Of a DNA stretch of 64,000 nucleotides, positions 56,878 through 64,000 are shown piece by piece. Source of the stretch: Monilinia fructicola. Lineage: Eukaryota; Ascomycota; Leotiomycetes; Helotiales; Sclerotiniaceae. Every line of letters begins with the position of its first letter. Within the stretch, counting starts at the first letter, position 1. The position numbers and the translations under genes are program-made. The stretch is taken from NCBI GenBank assembly GCA_008692225.1, contig VICG01000002.1:2401501-2465500 (forward strand), in the 5' to 3' direction. Under the pieces are notes generated by a model. The model was not told the origin of the DNA. It did not search any database and saw only the letters and a program-made list of their open reading frames with translations.

Positions 56878-58794
56878 ATGACAACTCCCGCAGGAAAACG
56901 CGGACCATCAGTCTTGGTATGAGCAAAATAGACATTAAATTCCGATTTTCTATTTACATTTTTTCTAATTTTGTCTTAGGTCACTGATTCTCGCGAACGA
57001 CAACGTCCTTCTACAGCTCGAAATAATCCACAAAGACCAAATGCCAATGGATCGAATGCCCCAAGACCCACAAGACTCATATCGGTAGATAACGTTTTGC
57101 AATATGCTTCTCAGATTCCATCAGGTCAAGCTCGAGGACCACCAGCACGCAGACCTCAAACTTCGCATCAACGTCGCGCAAGCGGTCCCATATCGGCGCG
57201 AGTCGCTCAGCAGAATGTACCAGGTCGAAGTACGAAAACCAGCGAAAAGCTGGTTTTAATTCCGGAGACGTTGAGCGGAAATGACGACTCGGAGACGGAT
57301 GAGGTACTTGGCGCCGAAAGCCGACCGCTATATGATGGGGACGCAGGACCTTTGACCGATGACGAACGGGATATATTGAAGAAAAGGGGTGGCATACGAG
57401 GGAAGAGTGAAGCGGAACGATTACCAAAAGCAGATAGGGCAAACAAATTGGCTAGGGTTACTGCATACTGCACGGCGGAGGCGTACAAGACAAAGGCTAC
57501 AGCGGCATTTGTTAAGGAAAGACACGGAGCCAAGACGAAGTTATACGATGATTGTCTCTACACAGCTTACCATCTACCATTATTGCCGGGTACTGAGGGT
57601 TTCAGAGTACGAAGTAGTCCGATTCTAAAGAGCCCAGGCGGAAAAGCGGTATTGGATGAAGAGATAGAGAGGAGTGAGAATCGAGACTATCACGAGGGGT
57701 ATTTTGAGGATCTTAATCTATACGGCGGAATAAGCGAAGCGGATGGCCCTCGAAATGAGACGGATGAAGACAGGATCAGAAGAGAAGAAGCGCAAAGGCA
57801 TGGAGAGGAAACCCACGTCTTTGATCAAGACAAAAGACCCGGCAGTCCAAATCGAGTCGCACCAGATGCTACAACTTTCGCAGAGATGTTTGTCTTCTCA
57901 TATGGAGTGGTAGTGTTTTGGAATTTTACAGAGCATCAGGAAAAAGATATTCTTGCCGACCTGACGTTTTCGGCGCATAATACAGGTGTATCTCTTGTGG
58001 TCAGGCCTCAAGAAGAAGAGGATCTCGAAACTGAAGAGCTTCATTTTGAGTACAGTAATTTTGCTGATAGACCGCGTATCTTCAATGATATGATCACTTT
58101 AACGAGTGGCGATCATATGATCAAGTTAGGCATGAGTCATGCGATTGCACAAAGTACAAAATTGAGTTTCTTCGAGGAGCGAATGTCACAGACTATGCTG
58201 AGTGCAGAGCACGTCCCTAAGCACTTAGCCTTGACGGGTGAACTAGGTATGTCTCGTACAGAGATCTTGAAAATCCTGGGTCGTCTGTTCAAAAGTAGAG
58301 TGGATGTCAATCTGTGTAAGTTATTCCAACTTTCTATATGGCAATTCTGTGCTAACATAATGATAGCATCAAATATACTCGATGTTCCAAGTTTCTTTTG
58401 GGATTCAGAACCCACAATACATCCTTTGTATGAAGCTATTCGAGAGTATCTCGAGATTGGTCCTCGTATCACCACCCTTAATGAACGTTGTCGAGTTTTC
58501 CTGGACTTGGCAGAAGTTCTGAGTGACAATATCGCAGATACAAAGATGAGCACGATCACATGGATTGTCATCATTTTGATCATCATTAGTATCGTAGTCA
58601 CGCTCACAGAAGCGGGCTTGCGATTTATAATGTTGGAAAAGGCTGGCGGGGAAAGCAATGTAATATCACCTACGGGCAGCAATGTAATAGCACCTATGGG
58701 CAGAAATTGGACGAGACTTGATTTCAATGATCCACAGTTGGAAGCAATATGTGGAAATGAGATCGTAGGTGCCGCGTTTGCTGGACTATGTTAG
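56878..58794 (+). CDS. RMD1-like DUF155 family membrane-anchored protein
   Basis: Three exons (56878-56916, 56980-58315, 58367-58794) encode 600 residues. Residues 1-100 are polar and Pro/Arg/Ser-rich. A conserved block follows: ARVTAYCTAEAYKTKATAAF, KLYDDCLYTAYHLPLLPG and RVRSSP. The DUF155 domain (about 290-530) includes EMFVFSYGVVVFWNFTEHQE and the stretch DRPRIFNDMITLTSGDHMIK. A transmembrane helix near the C-terminus (STITWIVIILIIISIVVTL) is the only clear membrane segment. The family includes S. cerevisiae Rmd1 and Rmd8 and S. pombe Sif2/Sif3, with a suggested but poorly defined role in meiotic division or membrane organisation. Intron 2 (58316-58366) is 51 bases, a multiple of three and stop-free. 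Removing it gives VDVNLSSNILDVPSFFW, the better family fit. Confidence 0.9.
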
Positions 58795-59957
58795 CGGTCG
58801 GTTGTTGATAATGCATTTGGGTTAAATTTGCTTCTTTTTGTATATTTGAAGGCTTGGGAATATGGGGCGTTTACGAGGGCATAGAGTAGGCTTATATACA
58901 GAATGTGCTTGTAATTATCATATATTGATAAAGAGCATTCATATTAATTAGAAGATGATTCCAGAGCTGTTCCAAAACTTCGTCTAAAAATCTCACGATC
59001 AATTAGTTCATGTCTCACATTGCCAACTCCTTGATCGCAACGACTAAGCCCGTTGCATCAAATTTAATTATTTATTGTCCATTGTTCTACTATATCTCCC
59101 AGATAGCTTGGGTTGTATCTTATTGAACAATCAGCATCCATTCCTCTATCAGCAGATCACTAGAACATTGATTAGTCACTGGACTTTCCCCGTGTTCCCA
59201 AGATAATACATCGCCATTCCGTCTTTTGCTTCTAAAAATCAGTATCTGCAATAACCACACGCGTTATGGCTGTGATTCGCTCAAGTTTCAGGAATCCTCT
59301 GACCAAGGCGCTGGTGGCGTCCTCCCTCTGTTACAGAGCGGCTGACTAAACTATTAGTCAGCAGCCCTCCCCCCTCGCCTAATCTCACCTCTCGCTCCAC
59401 CGTCTAGGTCACTCATCCATCCATCCATCCATCAATCACATTCATACTCCCGTCTCACATTTCGAGTCACATTATCAAGAGCATAGTTGGTGGCAGTATA
59501 TAAGAGTATCTGGTGGTTTGTGGAATTAACTACCTTTTCGGGTATCTAAAGTGAGATTTCATGCCCAACACATGCTTGTTACAGATTTTGACTATAGGGT
59601 ATATTTTTAGGGGGGAGCTTCTCTGGAGCGTATGTGTATGCTCGGTTAGTTGTGTTGTTGGCTACTTCCCACCTGTCCTATTCTGACACCAGTATTTACA
59701 TGTCCCAATACCCAAAAAAAGAAGTGTAGTGCTTATTGTCCCAAACACGGATATAAAGTTTCCTGGATTGAATGTCCCAACGAGGATGAACAGTGACTAG
59801 ATCCGTGCGATCAAGTCTTCAAAATCCATGTCAAGGGTGCTCATAGACTAGACGCCATTGACACGCTATCATACTAAACTCCCACTCGCAGGACTGCTTC
59901 ATTACGCCTATTCATTGCGCCTATCTTCATTCACTCATATCACCGCACTCAACCAGA
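58795..59957. other. Convergent intergenic region
   Basis: Lies between the 3' ends of the RMD1-like gene (+) and the Cys-rich gene (-). Contains a short CCAT repeat (about 59415-59435). No gene recognised. Confidence 0.55.
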
Positions 59958-60323
59958 TCACCTCTTTCGTGCAGCGGCAGCCGCCTTTTGAGCCGCTACC
60001 TTTGCCTTGCCTTCCTCCACCCTCGCCTGGGCTGCTTTTGTCTGCGCATTTTTATCCTCGATCTGACGCTCCTTCACTTTGTCCTTGTGATCATCGTGCT
60101 TCCATCCACATTGTGGGCATTTGTCGCTCACACGGAGAAATGTATAGTCTACCCTCGACGACACGACGCAATCTGGACAGATGGTTTGATGAGCAACGCA
60201 GTACTTGATCTTGGAGCATTTTCCTGTTCCATCCATACGGCAGTTTCCAGGGCCTGTTTTTTTACCAGGGCAATGGTGTCTTGTTCCCGACTTTCCATTA
60301 GTTCCGGTTCTTCCTGTCGGCAT
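59958..60323 (-). CDS. Small Cys-rich protein with Ala/Lys-rich tail, unknown function
   Basis: A single-exon frame of 121 residues starting MPTGRTGTNGKSGTRHHC. It has nine Cys and several His in a zinc-binding style: CPGKKTGPGNC, then CSKIKYCVAHQTICPDC, then CPQCGWKHDDH. The pattern of paired C-x2-C motifs suggests a treble-clef or ribbon-type zinc fold, but I cannot name a family. After residue 85 the protein is an Ala/Lys/Glu/Gln helix (AQARVEEGKAKVAAQKAAAA) ending in RKR. It is intact, isolated and well separated from neighbours. Similar small uncharacterised proteins occur in many fungi. A 5' untranslated intron cannot be excluded. Confidence 0.7.
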   Translation of the reverse strand: MPTGRTGTNGKSGTRHHCPGKKTGPGNCRMDGTGKCSKIKYCVAHQTICPDCVVSSRVDYTFLRVSDKCPQCGWKHDDHKDKVKERQIEDKNAQTKAAQARVEEGKAKVAAQKAAAAARKR

Positions 60324-62193
60324 ATTGACGTCTGTCTGGTGTTTGAAGGTGTGGGATTGGTCGGAAGTTGGGAGAAGATCGGCGGTGGTGACTGGAGAAA
60401 GTATTAGTGGATTGATAGGTCCGATACCTGAGTGTGTGCAAGGTGCAGAGAGTTCTCACTTGCAGACCGGATGATGTGAAAGATGGAAGGCTCACGACAA
60501 TCCTGAGAGGCTGTGTGCGTTTTAGGATGCTTGCAGTGTACTTGGAGAGAATACTTTGATGTCAGATATCGTGCAAACGGAAGTAGATGAATATTGTTGA
60601 TGCAGATATCCGACAGTTTGTAAGTAATCTAGAATTCGTGTTGTGAGAACGAAGGACGAAGGGGTGTCCAACGAGGATAATATAGAGAACCAAGACACAC
60701 CGTAACTGAATAATCACATTACGGCTTCAGCAGATTTCCATTCACAAGAAACTCAAAAACAACTCAAGAACAACTCAGTAGGATATTGTTGCCGTATTAA
60801 TCTTGCGGCGGTGGCGTAACTTAAGCGAAGGAGAAGTTCGCGAGAAGTTTCTTCTACCACAGCGTCTGAACAGCGCCAATATGATGGAATCATAAGTGAA
60901 TAATAGTCTGAATGTCTTAGAACGAGCAGATATGATGTCTTTCATCTGTCGGAACAAATGAGGAAACTAAATGATGTGGTTCTGAAATTGTACGGCAACA
61001 TGAGCGCCGGTGAATGGAGTGTAGAGGCCGCGGGGGAACAGAATAGCTATATTGAAAATTCACACATTATAAAGTCGTACGGTCTCAGCTGAGCGCGCTT
61101 TAATGAAAATTTCTAGCAAGCCTTCCGTCGATAGGGCCGTATCAAAATACATAATTAGCAGAACAGTTAGGGTTTCTACTGCCATATTGTCATCCTATAT
61201 ACGGCTTCATCCACAAAGAGTGCGCGAATCATTGGATCTCGATTTAAGCAGCGATTTTCACCTGATCAAGTGACGCTGAATCAATCATCTTGGGTCAATC
61301 TATTTTGCGCTAGGTAGTAGGTACATGGCAAAAATCGTCTTTTGATGGCGACAAGTAGTCACTCTTCTGCGATTAGGCGAGCTAATTATAAGCTATTCAG
61401 AAGTAGACGATGAGCTGCTTAGAGCACTGGGACTTTCCTTTGCCTAGACCATAAGTCCTGTTATGGGCTGACTGCAATGCAGTAATGGGAACAGTGTAAG
61501 TTACAATTATAGTGGCCGATATCAAGGTTATCTATACTATATCAATCCGTATAGTTTATGAATATTACCTAAGTACTTGTAAGTACACTTTAACGATATA
61601 CATCATTTTATCATTGTAAATCTGGGAGTATTGAAATTCGGGACAAGCAATGAATATAGCTTCAATACTGCCCTATCAGAAAGGAATTCATCTCATTCTA
61701 GTAATTCCGTACATTTTTAGTGATATATATATATATATATCATTTAAGTGATTCAATATTACATTGAATTATTCTAATCGTATAAAACTTGATACATTGT
61801 ATTTTAATAAGTATTATAAAATAAGTATATATAATCAACAAGTAAAGATCGAAAAATAAAAGGCTAATTAGTTATGATTCATAGAGATGTAAAATATAAA
61901 TATTTCAATGACAAACTTTTATAATTCAATCAATCACGTATGGTTTTTGGTTTTTTCACAAGCTTTTGTCACAACTCGCTAGTTTACAGAAACAACTGTT
62001 CTCCTTTGCGGACAATTATTATTAAGTCTCTAATTACACTCCTTACTCCATCATCATTTTAGTGACCACAAGATGATTCATATCACTGTCCAGTCTATCA
62101 CACATTGTTCCACAATCTAAAAATCCATCATCGCCAAACTTAGTTCTTGCTTTTGATATTCCGTACCATTCTTAATCACCACCTTCCGTCATA
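60324..62193. other. Intergenic region, AT-rich towards the right
   Basis: No gene recognised. From about 61,690 to 61,930 the sequence becomes AT-rich with a TATATA run. The minus-strand frame at 60775-60957 has no motif. Confidence 0.5.
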
Positions 62194-64000
62194 TTATAAT
62201 GTCATCAAAATATGGCCATTGAAGTAGGTTTCCCAATCCTCCACAAATTTATCATACCGAACAAAGTCAGCAGTATTGTGAATGCCGGATTGTGCAAACC
62301 TAAACAATCGACGAATCCAAACACCTCTAAAGTAGGTGTCATTCAAGTAAGTGGGGTCTGCTTGCTGCATAAGTCGGTCGAAATGGCGCTTTATGGTAAG
62401 CTCCTCTTCGGTGAGTGCGCGCTCTGGTGGGCAATCACGATTTCCATCCCATGAATATGTACGTTCAGCTTCATCAAACCAAAGCCAATTTCTTGGTACT
62501 CGGGTGAGAACACGAGGGATTGACTTGGCACCATCCCAATCGATGACCCCGGTGACCTTCCATCCACTGCTTGTAGTTCCTGTTTGAGCAGCAGTGATAT
62601 CCGAAGCATCATCTGTGACGATAAACTTGTCTTCATCAACATTGCAGTTGGCATGATCAAGATTGGGTGGTTGTGTAAAGTTTGATGTTGAATCCATCTC
62701 GGTAACGGTGGATGCTAGAGGCGACTCATCTTTATCAACGAGAATGTGTCGAGCACAAATATCCCAGTGCCACAGAACATTTATCTTGTCGGATGCCTTG
62801 AAAAGTCCTGCTTGATCCATCTCCTCAACAATATCTAAAAGCTTGACCCATTTCAGAAGCATAGCAGGGCTAAGAATGTACTTCTTCTTTTGTTCATTGA
62901 GCAAGTTGGAGAGAAGAGATGCGAGACTTTGCTGTTTGAGAGGCGAAGCGACTGTGGAGTAATTAAAGTCGAAGCCTGAAACTGTTGGCTTCAAAGTTGA
63001 GGGAGGGAGAGATGTAGAAGTCCATGGCAGAGGCTGTGTACCGGAAAGTACACCGGGATCCTCTAAAGTGATACCCTCCATATTAATGAAGAGTTGTGCA
63101 GCCACCGTTACAAGTTCAAGCTTTTCAGCAAGGGGAAGAGTGAAGAGCACATCTTGAAGGGGCTTTCCTGGAAGTCTCTCTTGTAGGACGTACTGAGACT
63201 TGATTACATTCGCGGTGGTGGTATCAATGGCTGCAATAGTTGGCGCACAAAGGAATTCAAATTGCCCAAGGAATAGAAGTGTAGCAACCTGGTCTCGAAT
63301 GGTATAGGCTTCTGATTCTTCAAGTACATGGCGTGGAACCCGCAAAACAAAATGTCGGTCTTCAGAATTTTGCGAAAATGTGAGACCAATGACCCTATTG
63401 TAGTCTCCACCATACATACGCTCCATATTCGATGGCTCACCGAATCCGATGTCTTGACAAAGTTGAATGACTTTCAACTTGTACGTATCAAATGGTTCCT
63501 GGTCAAATTCGTGGGTAGAAGATGCGCTTGACTGGTTTGAATAATTTGAGTTACCGGTAGATAGAATACCCTCATCGATATCAAAGTCATCTGGACAGTC
63601 ATCCTCACCATCAATATCTATATCTGCATCTAGCTGTCTTGTAATGATAGCTTCGACACTAGAATTGCTGGAATGACTTTGTTTGAAGTTTTCCATTATG
63701 ACCTCATCATCACTGTTAACACCATCAAAAATTAAACCAGGTGAAGAGGAATCCGAGGAATTCTTGGTTTTGGCGTTGTCAGTGTAATGAAGACCCATGT
63801 TAGATGGAGAGCACTGCGAGGAAGGAGCGCTTGGTTGAGTATTGCTGAAATCTCTGTGTGGTTCACTAGCAGAGGGTCCAGAAGTACTTTGAGTCCATCC
63901 ACCTTTTATGCCCTTATCACCACGCTTGTGAATATTGGAGCTTTCAAAGCACTTGATGCTGTTGAATACGACTGTGCCTGGTGCTGAAGTACCGAGTGGT
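62194..64000 (-). CDS. Aminoglycoside-phosphotransferase/kinase-fold protein, 5' end outside the window
   Basis: The readable frame is 534 residues from the ATG at 63798, but the same frame stays open to the window edge for about 67 more codons of protein-like sequence (GDKGIKGGWTQSTSGPSASE), so the true start probably lies beyond 64000. Residues 1-110 from the inner ATG are acidic and Ser-rich. The kinase-like fold then begins: MERMYGGDYNRVIGLTF (nucleotide loop), HFVLRVPR (with the Arg-flanked strand), LQERLPGKPL (hinge), NVLWHWDICARHILVDKDE (catalytic loop) and VTGVIDWDGAKSIP (metal-binding Asp). Family members in fungi are numerous and mostly uncharacterised; some phosphorylate small molecules. 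The catalytic loop reads H-W-D-I-C-A-R-H where an Asn is usual in the last position. Substrate unknown. Confidence 0.82.
   Translation of the reverse strand, partial: PLGTSAPGTVVFNSIKCFESSNIHKRGDKGIKGGWTQSTSGPSASEPHRDFSNTQPSAPSSQCSPSNMGLHYTDNAKTKNSSDSSSPGLIFDGVNSDDEVIMENFKQSHSSNSSVEAIITRQLDADIDIDGEDDCPDDFDIDEGILSTGNSNYSNQSSASSTHEFDQEPFDTYKLKVIQLCQDIGFGEPSNMERMYGGDYNRVIGLTFSQNSEDRHFVLRVPRHVLEESEAYTIRDQVATLLFLGQFEFLCAPTIAAIDTTTANVIKSQYVLQERLPGKPLQDVLFTLPLAEKLELVTVAAQLFINMEGITLEDPGVLSGTQPLPWTSTSLPPSTLKPTVSGFDFNYSTVASPLKQQSLASLLSNLLNEQKKKYILSPAMLLKWVKLLDIVEEMDQAGLFKASDKINVLWHWDICARHILVDKDESPLASTVTEMDSTSNFTQPPNLDHANCNVDEDKFIVTDDASDITAAQTGTTSSGWKVTGVIDWDGAKSIPRVLTRVPRNWLWFDEAERTYSWDGNRDCPPERALTEEELTIKRHFDRLMQQADPTYLNDTYFRGVWIRRLFRFAQSGIHNTADFVRYDKFVEDWETYFNGHILMTL

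Overview
This window looks like a filamentous ascomycete (Pezizomycotina) nuclear chromosome. The evidence is short GT-AG introns of about 48-140 bases, fungal-specific families (a DUF3112-type seven-helix protein, an RMD1/DUF155 protein, a SAS4-domain protein), a CCC2-type copper pump, and AT-rich islands whose mutations match repeat-induced point mutation (RIP). A Leotiomycete of the Botrytis/Sclerotinia kind is my guess from overall style; it was not tested.

Layout. Bases 1-28,900 are gene-bearing: CKS1 (-), a tandem-bromodomain RSC4-like subunit (+), the ribosome-associated Hsp70 SSB (+, 8 exons), an F-box-like protein (-), a mitochondrial ribosome recycling factor (+), an Arg/Gly-rich protein of unknown function (-), the APC/C subunit CDC26 (+), TAF2 (-) and a SAS4-domain protein (-). 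Bases 28,900-47,600 are a repeat-rich, gene-poor block. It holds microsatellites, a 1.0 kb terminal-inverted-repeat element, a full-length but dead Ty3/Gypsy element (36,093-44,804; 153-bp LTRs, ATTAT target duplication) sitting inside an older tandem array with a period of about 74 bases, and a 398-bp Tc1/mariner-type MITE. Bases 47,600-64,000 are gene-bearing again: a CCC2-type Cu(+)-ATPase (+), a DUF3112-type membrane protein (+), an RMD1-like DUF155 protein (+), a small Cys-rich protein (-) and an APH/kinase-fold protein (-) that runs off the right edge.

The genes are mostly unrelated housekeeping genes, not a pathway cluster. A loose theme is transcription and chromatin (RSC4, TAF2, SAS4) and cell cycle (CKS1, CDC26), but spacing and orientation do not suggest co-regulation. 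I found no biosynthetic cluster, CRISPR array, rRNA gene or convincing tRNA gene.

The most consequential observations are these. (1) Three otherwise well-conserved genes (TAF2, RRF1, the DUF3112 protein) carry single-base frame lesions, most in A/T homopolymers. This fits consensus sequencing error better than gene death. (2) The Gypsy element shows textbook RIP damage and has two perfect or near-perfect hairpins in very short LTRs. (3) SSB contains a GC-AG intron and a 13-nt microexon. (4) An AT-rich TIR element carries a small, unmutated, GC-rich, stop-free island whose origin I cannot explain.
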